Origin: Bacteroides sp. 43_108
GTDB taxonomy: Bacteria > Bacteroidota > Bacteroidia > Bacteroidales > Bacteroidaceae
DNA length: 59,217 bases
Direction of reading: 5' to 3'
Assembly: GCA_001915545.1 (NCBI GenBank)
Contig: MNQS01000008.1
Location: 1 to 59,217, forward strand
Below, piece by piece: positions 41,301 through 49,674 of this stretch (the first letter of the stretch is position 1; each line of letters opens with the position of its first letter). A program made the translations under genes and the position numbers. Below the pieces are notes generated by a model. The model was not told the origin of the DNA. It saw nothing but the letters and a program-made list of their open reading frames with translations, and ran no database searches.

Positions 41301-42924
41301 CCGACTTGATTGTATATCCGCTCAGTTTTCCCATCTCAATGAGTCGGCTTCCATTGAATTTGCGTACGTCAGGGTTGTATCCGCTTCCGTCTGGTGAATC
41401 AAGCTTTTCCCTGTCGAGAGCGCCGTCCCACCATACGCCTTCAGTAGGCCATGTCGTGGCCAATCCAGGTATGATTTCTCCCTTAGCGTCGTACACATTG
41501 CCGTCCATGGCGCTCCACAGCTCGTAACCGATGTGGTCCGGATCCACGTCCATAGCCATTCCGCGTCCTACATCGCCGACTCCGCCCATGTACCATTTCT
41601 TTATGGCAGTACCGTCTGCAGCGTCGTAGAGAATCTGTCCGAGCATGTCGGGTGCGTCCTGCTGTATTGCAAATGTTTCCAATCCTGGTCTTTCCGGGTC
41701 TATATCTCCGGTGTGGAAACGGTCTCCGTGCGATATTCCGGCATTGAAGAGAGTCGTTCCGTCGCCAGTCATAGCATATCCACCCTCAAGCATCTCGTCG
41801 CGTCCGTCACCGTCTACGTCAGCGATACGTATCTGATGGAATGTTGCACCGCCGGCAGGCTGTGTGAACAGTTCCTTGAAATCTCCGGCTTTGCCGTTGT
41901 TGAATTCGTATGCCCATGCCGAAACATAATACTGATGTCCGTACTTCTGGTGTCTGCTCATGTGCTCGAATACCACTGCCGGATGCAGTCCGTCAGGGTA
42001 AAAAATACCAATGTGTCCCTGCAAGCAGAAATAGTCGCCGTCCTGATAATAGTCGGCCTTGTTGTCGCGGTTGTAGTAGCCCGGGTAAGTCATTTCAATG
42101 CTTGTCTTTTCCTCACCCGTAAGACCGTCAATGACTGTGATGTACTGAGGCGGATTGCGTTTGGTCTGTTTGTAGTAGTCTGTAATGCCGTCATTGTCTG
42201 TATCAGCATTGTCGGAGTGACACAGATACTTTCCCCATCCGTTTGTCTTGCTGTCCCAGAATCTTGTTCCGTCGCTGGTCTTCATTATGACTTCAGCCTT
42301 TCCGTTGCCGTCAATGTCGTATGCTGTCACCATGTCGTTGTGGCCGTCGCAAATATTTACGTTCGGTCCCATGTCGATGGTCCACAGTCTCTTTCCGTCG
42401 CGTCGGTAGCCTTCCACCTTGTCTGAACCGCCGTTGGTAGAGAGCCTGTCGACAACGTAGTCATATTCGCCGTCGCCGTCGAGGTCTGCCGGCCACACAA
42501 ATCGTGTTGTATAGTCGGTTGTAGGGAGAAAACCGTCGAAGTCTATCTCCATGAAAATACCCCTTACATCGTGTTCTGTAATTGTATATGGTTCGCTGAG
42601 TGCGCTTTCAGTTCCGTTGTGTACTATTGTCACCGCCAGTTGGCTTCCTTTCGGAACGCTTGTTGTTGTAGAGCTGAAGTTGGTCTTGCTCAGCGGTTGC
42701 TGATTAAGTTTCGTGAATGAGCCTCCGTTGGCTCTTTTGCAGTATACGTTGTATCTCGCGTTTTCCGGCTCCTGAACCAGTTTGCGCCATGATATCAGCA
42801 CGTTGCTGCCGTTCTGCACAGCCACAACTCCGCGTCCAAGCTCCTGCTGCATCCGTTGTGCATGTATAGGCAATGATGTTGCCATCATGATACCGGCCCA
42901 TAATAGATACTGTTTCTTACCCAT
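38302..42924 (-). CDS. Rhamnogalacturonan lyase (PL11) fused to a beta-strand-repeat region and a T9SS-type sorting domain
   Basis: A 1540-residue secreted protein. Signal peptide at 1-22 (SLPIHAQ). Residues about 25-640 match PL11 lyases of the YesW/YesX type, an eight-bladed propeller with calcium motifs DLDGDGEYD, DIDGNGKAE and DVDGDGRDE and the YYQSPFTDFYLGYDMP end. PL11 cuts the rhamnose-galacturonate backbone of rhamnogalacturonan-I. Residues about 645-1450 are repeated Gly/Asn/Thr-rich strands of the autotransporter-associated beta-strand type (GTLEINSEINDT, GGLTKKGNGTLEING, YGEGTLTLTN). Residues about 1455-1540 form a type A sorting domain (VWPNPVEDE, QGLYIISIQSEGR, CKVVKR). The long central part is not found in the usual 600-residue PL11 enzymes. 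It is followed on the same strand by nothing; the GH2 gene lies upstream. Confidence 0.88.
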   Translation of the reverse strand: MGKKQYLLWAGIMMATSLPIHAQRMQQELGRGVVAVQNGSNVLISWRKLVQEPENARYNVYCKRANGGSFTKLNQQPLSKTNFSSTTTSVPKGSQLAVTIVHNGTESALSEPYTITEHDVRGIFMEIDFDGFLPTTDYTTRFVWPADLDGDGEYDYVVDRLSTNGGSDKVEGYRRDGKRLWTIDMGPNVNICDGHNDMVTAYDIDGNGKAEVIMKTSDGTRFWDSKTNGWGKYLCHSDNADTDNDGITDYYKQTKRNPPQYITVIDGLTGEEKTSIEMTYPGYYNRDNKADYYQDGDYFCLQGHIGIFYPDGLHPAVVFEHMSRHQKYGHQYYVSAWAYEFNNGKAGDFKELFTQPAGGATFHQIRIADVDGDGRDEMLEGGYAMTGDGTTLFNAGISHGDRFHTGDIDPERPGLETFAIQQDAPDMLGQILYDAADGTAIKKWYMGGVGDVGRGMAMDVDPDHIGYELWSAMDGNVYDAKGEIIPGLATTWPTEGVWWDGALDREKLDSPDGSGYNPDVRKFNGSRLIEMGKLSGYTIKSENGKRPMFFGDIIGDWREELIFKRVYEDKGCVGIVGFSTDFETEESMYSLIQNPAYRLQCTTRSYYQSPFTDFYLGYDMPAPPLPPVMKADCIWQDGTVWQNGNGGFVDSNRSNRTTWSDGKSVMFDMSGNKTVDIQGTVCPDTVFAMIPKGQTLTWNGTGETGGETELWKSMGGKLIVNVPLKHKGNTYISEGTLEINSEINDTLHIRARGTLAGTGHIKGDVVFEGALNYEGCRIQPGNENAVVGKLTFDKNLNLNAKVYLEMTLDGIENPVSDEIAVNGDIHFASPVIMRFMPERNEASPGTYKLISWTGNASGLPESGRIPAETIKVEGLEGYSYVLERTGNTITLTINEQRGPSANVIWTGEESGTLDYSASNFILDGQPTAFVAGDSIIFNDDASVKDVTLNEQLPVGDILFTSDENYSLNGEGGFSGKGGLTKKGNGTLEINGSKHSFTGSVNLEGGKVKIKQLGEGGEASSLGAATATAGNWTMKDTELEISATNTSTDRPLTIEDTVTMNIPSGLTALKGIIDGEGILVKDGKGQLNLNYPGANKYKETILKDGVLAMGAWNTTFGRAGSKLTAYAGTLKIFDTNSSSTAPVFNYQLEIPEDAKVTLQGGSRCRLTGKLTGKGTIYYTTPYVRADWQMNMSSFNGTFHALGSQMRLNQATDMSKTSLVLNDKVLLVHTKAGSGTEVNLTTKIGSLASTSKECTVGRGTYEIGYNNESTTYAGLFANTAVVKKYGEGTLTLTNKQPIGFSVYGGTLFLNSEGSSEGTIQVYNGGCLSGNGTANNVTVYEGGSIAAEKSEYLRGSMQINGQLTVNECGCIHVRKQGNYIDYFEVEGDVTLKSPIIEMEYRRGEYKDGDSYELFKTFKSIKLTGNVQMSPEKPGEGLEWDLASLTTDGTIKVKADANGIESAEAETMKVWPNPVEDECNVSAGQETNKNRTVVVQDLSGRILLTQKMADNICTLHLGEYPQGLYIISIQSEGRIEAKCKVVKR

Positions 42925-42950
42925 GTTATTATTATTTAAGTTGATTGTTT

Positions 42951-45900
42951 TTATTCCTTTACTCTGTCGTCTGTGTCCAGCGGCATGAGATGCTGTAGAA
43001 ATTCAGCCTCTACGATGCGCAGTTCGTTTCCGGTTTCTTCGGCATTAGGAGTCTTGTACAAGTCCAGATCGCTGTCCACTGGTGCTGCAAGTTCAGTTAT
43101 CTGTCCGAATCCTTCCTTTTCCTTCACCTGCCCTTTGAGTCTGATAGTCATTTGCTTTGCCTCTACCGGACGCAATCTTATATGTACGTATCCCAGCGAT
43201 TTGTCTGTCTGTCCGCTCCACACCAGGGTAGAGTCGGCATAAACCTCTATTGGATAGCTTCTCATTCTCCATCCCGTCAGCTTCATGCAAAGCTCGTCCA
43301 CGGTCGAAGGCTTGTCGAATGTATATGTAATCCATCCTGTAGCCAGACGTCCATCGTTGCACCATTCGCTCCTTTCGTTGTCGTCGATGCTCAGCCTTGC
43401 ACGGTCCTCGTTGGCGCCGGCTTTCACGTCAATGACGTTTATGCTTCTTTTTGTTTCCTTGAACGCTTCTCCCTCAGGTGTCTCTCCTCGTCCGAACTGT
43501 CCTTTCAGGTTCTCTCCAGGCAGACTTCTGCACATTCCGTCTTTGTTGTCCACCGCTCTCGATTTCCATGTAACGGCAGTACCGTTCAAGCCTTCAGCTT
43601 CAGCTCTAAGAGTGATTTTTCCAGCCTCTCTTGTACTTCTTACCAGAACTCTGTTCACACCGCATTCCACAGGCAGATTCTTCGACAGTATGAAGTTTGT
43701 CGGTGCATCTCCCCATCCGTTTCTGCGGCTTTCCTCGTATTCTCCGTAACGCGCAGCTATTCCGCCTCGCCATTCCGCAGGTCCTTCAAGTGTGAAGTTC
43801 ACCATCGTATTGTCTGTAGGACAGCGTCTTCCCTCACTGTCAACCACCTCAAATTCCACCAGAGCCAGGTCTGCACCGTCAGCAGCAAAACCTTCAGGTG
43901 ATGTCATTACCTTCATTCTTATGCTTTCCGGTTTACCGGCAGTCTGCAGTGTGTCGCTCGAGCATACTTTTCCATCATAGTCCAATCCGTTGGCTATCAG
44001 TGTGCCGGCCTCGAACTTCACTTTGTCGAACGTATGCAGAAAAGCATATTCCCTCTTTCCCTGGCCTATCAGTTTGCCGTTGAGCCATAACTCGGTTCTT
44101 GGAGCAGTCGACACCACATATATCGGTTTCACCGTACCTTCCGGATAATTCCAGTGGCCGATGATGTGCGTGCGTTCCTTTTCCGTATCCACCCATCCGC
44201 TCCACATCACCTGATGGGCATAGAAACTCTCTTTCGGCAGTCTCATGGCATCCGTCACACCGCTGGCTCTGTAGTTCGATTCTCCTCTCGAATGTGTATT
44301 CGTGTCTGAGAATATGATTTTCGTTCCTCCCGAGCTGACTCTCTTACCTGTACCCGGTCTTTCTCGCCAGTAGTCATACCAGCGCTTCACGTGCTCTACA
44401 GCCAGCATGTCCTGATTGAGGTTGTACGCCGAAGCATCTGCATTCTTGTAGAGCGGTCCGACACCGTTCTTGTGATAAGGATAGCTCCAGTCGTCCCAGT
44501 ATTTTCTCAGTCCCTCGTCGCGCGAGTATTCCATTGCCCACATCGGATGCTTTGCACTTTTGTTTATGTAAAGCATCTCGCCTCCATATTCGGCCTCGTC
44601 AATGTCCAGCATCTCGCGGCTTCCTATAGCACGTCCTCCGTGCGGATCATATTTATCTCTTATAGCCTTCATTTCCAGCATGTGTTCTCTGGAAATACCC
44701 TTGTTTCCGCATTCGTAGAAAACAATGCTCGGATTGTTGCGGTTGTATATGATGGCATCTCTCATCAGCATACAGCGCTGTTCCCAACGTCTGTCGTTCA
44801 CGTCGCGTTCGGAGTCGCCTGCCGGCATAGCCTGAATCAGTCCTACGCGGTCGCACGATTCCACATCCTGTTTCCACGGTGTCACATGCATCCATCTTAC
44901 CAGATTTGCACCGCTTTCAACCATAAGGGCATTTGAGTAGTCGCTAAGCCATGCCGGTACGCTCATTCCTACTCCCGGCCATTCGTTGCTTGTTCTCTGC
45001 GCATAGCCTTTCATCTGCATTACGCGTCCGTTCAGCCACACCTTGCCTTGTCCGAATTCCGTTTTTCTGAATCCTGTGCGTGTTGTCGTTTCGTCTATGC
45101 ACTTTCCGTCGCGCATGATTCTCGTCTTGACCGTGTACAGATATCCGTATCCCCAGCTCCAGAAGTGCAGTTCTCCGGCTCTTCCCGACGTTCTCATAGT
45201 GCATGTAGCTCCCGGTGCAAGTTTCATTTCTTCCGATCTGCATACCGTTTTGCCGTTCTTGAATCTTACAGCTTTACCATCTGCATCGGTCATCTCCATT
45301 TCGTAGTATACTGTACACTCTTTTCCGCTTTCGTTCTTTATTTCGCTCTCTGCACATATAGTAGCCTCGCGTCCTTCAATGTTGAAGTCCGAAGCATATA
45401 CATACACACCTGTTGTTCCAAGATTGCTGAACAGAGGCAAAGTCTGGTATACAGGTCCGGTGATATGCAGTTTCACATGTTTCGGTATACCTCCGTAGTT
45501 GGCGTTGAAATTCCTGTCGTTCCATTGGTATCTCGAATACTTCTGTCCTCTTTCCCTATATGTCCAGCTGTTGTCCACACGTACCGCCACCTTATTGTCG
45601 CCGTCCATGTCGATGTATTCCGTAAGGTCAATTCCGAAAGCCATCACACCGTTCTCGTGAAATCCCGCATGCTGTCCGTTTATCCATACATCTGCACCCT
45701 GGCGTACACCTTCGAACTCAATGAACACTTTTCCGCTGTTCTTTGCACCCTTCGGCATTCTGAATGTCTTGTAGTACCAAACCACCGTATCGCTCAGTTC
45801 TGCAATCTGCACCCTGAAAGCTTCATCCTCGTTGAAAGCTCTTGGCAGTGAAACCGTCTTGTCATTATCGGTTTCGCCTTGTCCCTTGTCCGAGAAAATC

Positions 45901-46112
45901 TTTTCCGGTTCAATGTCGCCAATGTGCAGTTTCCAGTCGAGGTCGAAATTGAAGCACATTCTTTTGTTCCATGATTCTGTTTTTCCCTTTGCCGTTGTTC
46001 CTGCGGCTAAGTTTTCTGACGCAGCACCCAATAGGATGAATACAGCTGCGGCAAGCAGTCTTATGTTCCATCTGCACATTGCGTCGTAAACTTTAGTGAT
46101 GATGTTTTTCAT
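42951..46112 (-). CDS. Glycoside hydrolase family 2 protein (beta-galactosidase/glucuronidase-like)
   Basis: A 1053-residue exported enzyme. Signal peptide within residues 1-37 (LLAAAVFILLGAASENLAAG). Then come the GH2 sugar-binding domain (NFDLDWKLHIGD; VFIEFEGVRQGADVWINGQHAG), an immunoglobulin-like domain, the TIM barrel, DUF4982-like and Ig-like domains (TELWLNGKLIG), and a C-terminal F5/8C-like module. The likely nucleophile is Glu528 in MWAMEYSRDEG. At the acid/base position the usual GNE reads GNK (471), but Glu467 stands just before it in FYECGN. The start is ATG (46110-46112); a TTG at 46142 precedes it. Transcribed toward the PL11 gene, 26 bp away, so the pair is probably one operon. 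It probably removes galactose or uronic acid from rhamnogalacturonan fragments. Confidence 0.82.
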   Translation of the reverse strand: MKNIITKVYDAMCRWNIRLLAAAVFILLGAASENLAAGTTAKGKTESWNKRMCFNFDLDWKLHIGDIEPEKIFSDKGQGETDNDKTVSLPRAFNEDEAFRVQIAELSDTVVWYYKTFRMPKGAKNSGKVFIEFEGVRQGADVWINGQHAGFHENGVMAFGIDLTEYIDMDGDNKVAVRVDNSWTYRERGQKYSRYQWNDRNFNANYGGIPKHVKLHITGPVYQTLPLFSNLGTTGVYVYASDFNIEGREATICAESEIKNESGKECTVYYEMEMTDADGKAVRFKNGKTVCRSEEMKLAPGATCTMRTSGRAGELHFWSWGYGYLYTVKTRIMRDGKCIDETTTRTGFRKTEFGQGKVWLNGRVMQMKGYAQRTSNEWPGVGMSVPAWLSDYSNALMVESGANLVRWMHVTPWKQDVESCDRVGLIQAMPAGDSERDVNDRRWEQRCMLMRDAIIYNRNNPSIVFYECGNKGISREHMLEMKAIRDKYDPHGGRAIGSREMLDIDEAEYGGEMLYINKSAKHPMWAMEYSRDEGLRKYWDDWSYPYHKNGVGPLYKNADASAYNLNQDMLAVEHVKRWYDYWRERPGTGKRVSSGGTKIIFSDTNTHSRGESNYRASGVTDAMRLPKESFYAHQVMWSGWVDTEKERTHIIGHWNYPEGTVKPIYVVSTAPRTELWLNGKLIGQGKREYAFLHTFDKVKFEAGTLIANGLDYDGKVCSSDTLQTAGKPESIRMKVMTSPEGFAADGADLALVEFEVVDSEGRRCPTDNTMVNFTLEGPAEWRGGIAARYGEYEESRRNGWGDAPTNFILSKNLPVECGVNRVLVRSTREAGKITLRAEAEGLNGTAVTWKSRAVDNKDGMCRSLPGENLKGQFGRGETPEGEAFKETKRSINVIDVKAGANEDRARLSIDDNERSEWCNDGRLATGWITYTFDKPSTVDELCMKLTGWRMRSYPIEVYADSTLVWSGQTDKSLGYVHIRLRPVEAKQMTIRLKGQVKEKEGFGQITELAAPVDSDLDLYKTPNAEETGNELRIVEAEFLQHLMPLDTDDRVKE

Positions 46113-46139
46113 ATCTACAGTTGTTTTTGATTCATGTTG

Positions 46140-46147
46140 CAAATTTA
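46140..46147 (-). promoter_or_regulatory. Probable -7 box for the GH2-PL11 operon
   Basis: Reading the minus strand, TAAATTTG at 46147-46140 lies 28 bp before the GH2 start. No TTTG is found at the expected -33 position, which would fit an activator-dependent promoter; that is inference. Confidence 0.45.
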
Positions 46148-46228
46148 GTCCGCGGTCCCTCTTGCATTCTTGTAATATCGTTCAATTCCTTGTTTATTTG
46201 TTCACACTTGCACTTTACAAAGCCTTTA

Positions 46229-46261
46229 TTTGCGTTCAGGAGCCGATTTTTGCTAATTTTG
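46229..46261 (+). promoter_or_regulatory. Promoter for the regulator gene
   Basis: TTTG at 46229-46232 and TAATTTTG at 46254-46261 with a 21-bp spacer match the Bacteroidetes consensus and lie 23 bp before the ATG at 46285. The divergent GH2 promoter is about 90 bp away, so one operator could serve both. Confidence 0.7.
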
Positions 46262-46284
46262 TACATACGGAAAGCATTTAGACT

Positions 46285-49200
46285 ATGAAGGCGCGTATAT
46301 ATCTGTTTCTACTTTATTTTTCTCTTTCAATACTCTTTGCCGGCACATCTTCTGCCGATGTATATCTTAAGTCATGGCAGATGACCACAGGCCACGGACT
46401 TCCCAACAACAGTGTCAGGTGTCTTCTCCAGGACTATCACGGACAGATATGGATAGGCACGCAGAACGGCCTTGCGGGTTTCAACGGCAATGACGTTTTG
46501 CTGTTCGAGCCCGACAGCAGTTCTCGTCATGCCTTCCTGAGCAAAAAAATCAGAGCCGTAGTAGAAACACCTTCGCATCGCCTGTGGGTTCTTACAGGAC
46601 ATGATCAGGCCATGTGTTTCGATCTTCTTAGGCGCCGTTTCATACCTGTCGACCGTAGCGGAGCCATGTACCTGCCGGCTAATCATATCCATAAGGGCGC
46701 AGACGGACGTATCTGGTTGTGGCATTCCCGCTCTCCTAAAGCCTATTGCATCACCGACACACCGTCAGCCGACCGCCGTCTTCACGTGTCTTGCATTCCT
46801 GTTTCGTCTCCCGTTTCGTTTTTCCATGAATCTCCTTCTTGTGTATGGATAGGCTCTGGCCGGCATCTGTATCGTGTCTCTTCCTCGCGGTGCAGTCTTG
46901 TCTCTTCGGATTTTGTATGGAAAAGTGCCGTCACTCACGGTCGGCGCACATATCTTTCAACCGTTGATGGACGTTTGTTCATGTCCGAGCCGGGTACCGC
47001 TTTGACCAGTCTCGCTCAACTTCCTTCATCATCAGAAGTCTCGTCGCTGGTATGGTGGCGGGACCGCTTGGTTGTTTTCACTTCTACTTCCACAGCCTAT
47101 GCACTCGACCCATCCACCTTGCACCTTTCTCTCTGTCCAGAACTCAACATACCGGGTGCCGACATTGTCTCAACTGCTGGAGGTACATCATGGTTGTCAA
47201 ATTCGTCGGGAACTCTTTATGCACTCAACGATACACTTTCCTCACCCCTGGTTCTCCCGCTTCTTGACAGCAGACAGATGTCGGCCGTCGATCAGGAACG
47301 CTTCTGCATATTGCAGGATTCCCGCGGACTTGTTTGGATAGCATCCTACGGCAACGGCCTTTTCCTCTACGACCCTGTTGATTCTTCATTGAAGCATTAC
47401 ACGGCCTCCGACCGTTTTCCGCTTTTCGGTTCCGATTTCCTGTATTGCGTCATGGAAGACCGTTCCGGCGATATCTGGATTGGTCAGCAGAATGCAGGTC
47501 TGACCCATCTTTTTGTCATTCGCCACGGTGCCGTGCGTCGTTTTGATACAGTCGAAACCGGATCATCCGCTCGTTCCGAGGTGAAGGCGCTCTGCACCGA
47601 CACTGACGGACGTATGTTCATAGCCGGCAGGGATGCCGTAGTCGATGTCCGTTCCGTTTTCTCCGGCAAGCTCCTTTCTTCCATGTCGCTTCCGTCTCCT
47701 GCCTATTCTCTGTGGTGGGATTCCATCGGTCACCGGCTCTGGATAGGAACACGCAAGAATGGTTTGTTTGTCGACGGTCGACCGCTTCCTCTTTCTTCTG
47801 ACAGTCCTCTGTCTTCGGCTGCTGTTTTTGCCGTGCGTACCGACAGCAAAGGCCGTTGTTGGGCAGGCACTTTCGATTCGGGACTCTTTGTAGGACAATT
47901 CTCCGGCGGAATGTGGCGCTTCACTAATCCTTTCGGTTCCGCAAAACCTGTACGCCAGATACGCGCTATGGATGAAGATTCAAAAGGGAATATTTGGGCT
48001 GCAACCGACCGCGGACTGCTGGTTTTCAGTCCTGAAGGTCTTACGGATAACCCTTCTGCCTACATGCTTTTCAATCCGGACAACAGTTCTCTGCGCGATT
48101 ACGAAATAAATGCACTGACTGTCGATTCCGAAAATCGTGTCTGGATTGGTACGGTTGGGCACGGCTCAGCCTGCTGCAGATTGAACGGCAATAAGTTGGA
48201 AATCCGCTATTTTGATTCTTCTGCAGGTCTTGCATCCAATGAGGTACAGGCCATTGTGGAGGATACGGACGGCCGTATATGGGTTGCCACCCAGTACGGA
48301 CTGAGCTGCAAACTGCCGTCATCCGACCGTTTCATGTCCTATTTCCTTTCGCCGACACTCCAGGGCGACATGTATTCGGCCAATGCCGTATCTTCTCTTT
48401 CCGACGGACGTATAGTTTTCGGCACTTGCGACGGTCTTGTCTTCATCTCGTCCGACGGCATGATGGTGCGCGACCGTGTTTCCCGAAGTCCGCAGTTGTC
48501 CGAACTTTATGTCAACGGCACCCCGTTTGTCGTTGATGAAGATTCTGCCGGACATGTACTTCCTTTTTCACTTCCTCACGACCGCAATTCGTTGCTGTGG
48601 CGTTTTTCCAATCTCGACTATTCGCGTTTCCGCTCCTCGCTCTACAGCTGTTATCTTGAAGGCTGCGATGATGAATGGAGCGTTCCGATGGAGTCTGGAG
48701 AGGTTCTTTACCGCAACCTCCCTCCAGGCGATTACTGCCTGAAGGTCCGTTCCTGCAACAGTTCCGGCATCTGGTGCTCCGACTACGCTTCTTTCCGTTT
48801 CACCATACGACAGCCGTTCTATCTCACCTGGTGGGCCTGGTGCATTTATGCGGTGCTTCTTGCCGTTGCCGTCGTTTCGGCATATACTATAACGCGTAAG
48901 ATATTAAGACTCAAGCAGAAAGTGAAACTTGAACAGGAGCTGTCGGCTTTCAAGCTTAGGTTTTTCATACAGATGGTCAACGACATACGCCAGCCTCTTG
49001 TCCGCCTTTACGATTCTGCTTGTCGTCTGCCGTCAGGCAACGAACAGGCCGAAGCTGTCAGAAGTCAGGCTTCGCAGATGCGTTCAGTACTTTCGCGCAT
49101 GCTTACTTTCAACGGCAATGCGTCGGATGCAGATATAACCGGCACGGTGGCAGACAATATGCCTTTAGAAAATGAAAAAGCCGACTCGGACAGTGCAAAG

Positions 49201-49662
49201 TCCGAATCGGCATGTGTATGTGATGAGGCTGACAGTGGTTCTGAATCAGCCGAGGTTGTTGAGGCTGGTAATGCTCCTGCAGACAGCGTTTCGGCCAATG
49301 AAAGCGTCTCAGAAGTACAGATGTCTGCCGGAAAAGAAACGTCTGATTTCGTCGTTCGTCTTGATGACATTGTCGCACGCAATCTTTCCCGTCCTGATTT
49401 CACTGTGGATGAGATGGCCGAACTTTTGGGCTACAGACGAACCACGTGCTACCGTAAAATCAAGGATGCTACGGGCATGACACCCAACGACTATCTTCGC
49501 AAAGTTCGTCTAAAGCGTGCAGCCGAATTGCTTCTCGATGACCGTCTCAATGTATCCGAAGTAGCTTATCGTGTTGGTTTTGAAGACCTTTCCTATTTCA
49601 GCAAATGCTTCAAGGCTTATTTCGGCATTGCTCCCTCCGGATTTGTGCGTCGTGGCAGGTGA
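46285..49662 (+). CDS. Membrane regulator with periplasmic propeller sensor and AraC output, lacking kinase and receiver domains (HTCS-like)
   Basis: A 1125-residue inner-membrane regulator. Signal peptide at 1-24. About twelve two-component-regulator propeller repeats follow (DYHGQIWIGTQNGL; DSRGLVWIASYGNGL; DTDGRIWVATQYGL), then a Y_Y_Y domain (YSCYLEGCDDEWS to LPPGDYCLKVRS) and a membrane helix at about 846-868. A short coiled segment resembles a histidine-kinase DHp helix, but the H-box reads FFIQMVNDIRQPL, with Asn899 where His is expected. An acidic Ser/Ala-rich linker (about 940-1020) leads straight to an AraC-type DNA-binding domain (1022-1125; FTVDEMAELLGYRRTTCYRKI, NVSEVAYRVGFEDLSYFSKC). 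No HATPase and no receiver domain exist. It probably senses a pectin oligosaccharide and controls the divergent GH2-PL11 genes. Confidence 0.88.
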   Translation: MKARIYLFLLYFSLSILFAGTSSADVYLKSWQMTTGHGLPNNSVRCLLQDYHGQIWIGTQNGLAGFNGNDVLLFEPDSSSRHAFLSKKIRAVVETPSHRLWVLTGHDQAMCFDLLRRRFIPVDRSGAMYLPANHIHKGADGRIWLWHSRSPKAYCITDTPSADRRLHVSCIPVSSPVSFFHESPSCVWIGSGRHLYRVSSSRCSLVSSDFVWKSAVTHGRRTYLSTVDGRLFMSEPGTALTSLAQLPSSSEVSSLVWWRDRLVVFTSTSTAYALDPSTLHLSLCPELNIPGADIVSTAGGTSWLSNSSGTLYALNDTLSSPLVLPLLDSRQMSAVDQERFCILQDSRGLVWIASYGNGLFLYDPVDSSLKHYTASDRFPLFGSDFLYCVMEDRSGDIWIGQQNAGLTHLFVIRHGAVRRFDTVETGSSARSEVKALCTDTDGRMFIAGRDAVVDVRSVFSGKLLSSMSLPSPAYSLWWDSIGHRLWIGTRKNGLFVDGRPLPLSSDSPLSSAAVFAVRTDSKGRCWAGTFDSGLFVGQFSGGMWRFTNPFGSAKPVRQIRAMDEDSKGNIWAATDRGLLVFSPEGLTDNPSAYMLFNPDNSSLRDYEINALTVDSENRVWIGTVGHGSACCRLNGNKLEIRYFDSSAGLASNEVQAIVEDTDGRIWVATQYGLSCKLPSSDRFMSYFLSPTLQGDMYSANAVSSLSDGRIVFGTCDGLVFISSDGMMVRDRVSRSPQLSELYVNGTPFVVDEDSAGHVLPFSLPHDRNSLLWRFSNLDYSRFRSSLYSCYLEGCDDEWSVPMESGEVLYRNLPPGDYCLKVRSCNSSGIWCSDYASFRFTIRQPFYLTWWAWCIYAVLLAVAVVSAYTITRKILRLKQKVKLEQELSAFKLRFFIQMVNDIRQPLVRLYDSACRLPSGNEQAEAVRSQASQMRSVLSRMLTFNGNASDADITGTVADNMPLENEKADSDSAKSESACVCDEADSGSESAEVVEAGNAPADSVSANESVSEVQMSAGKETSDFVVRLDDIVARNLSRPDFTVDEMAELLGYRRTTCYRKIKDATGMTPNDYLRKVRLKRAAELLLDDRLNVSEVAYRVGFEDLSYFSKCFKAYFGIAPSGFVRRGR

Positions 49663-49674
49663 GTTCCCGATGGC

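Noticed and set aside
41533..42426. Long plus-strand open frame of 297 codons
   Set aside because: Antisense to the PL11 lyase domain, Cys/Ser/Val-rich composition, no recognisable family.
45048..45851. Long plus-strand open frame of 267 codons
   Set aside because: Antisense to the GH2 gene, with low-complexity Ser/Cys/Phe composition typical of shadow frames in this genome.
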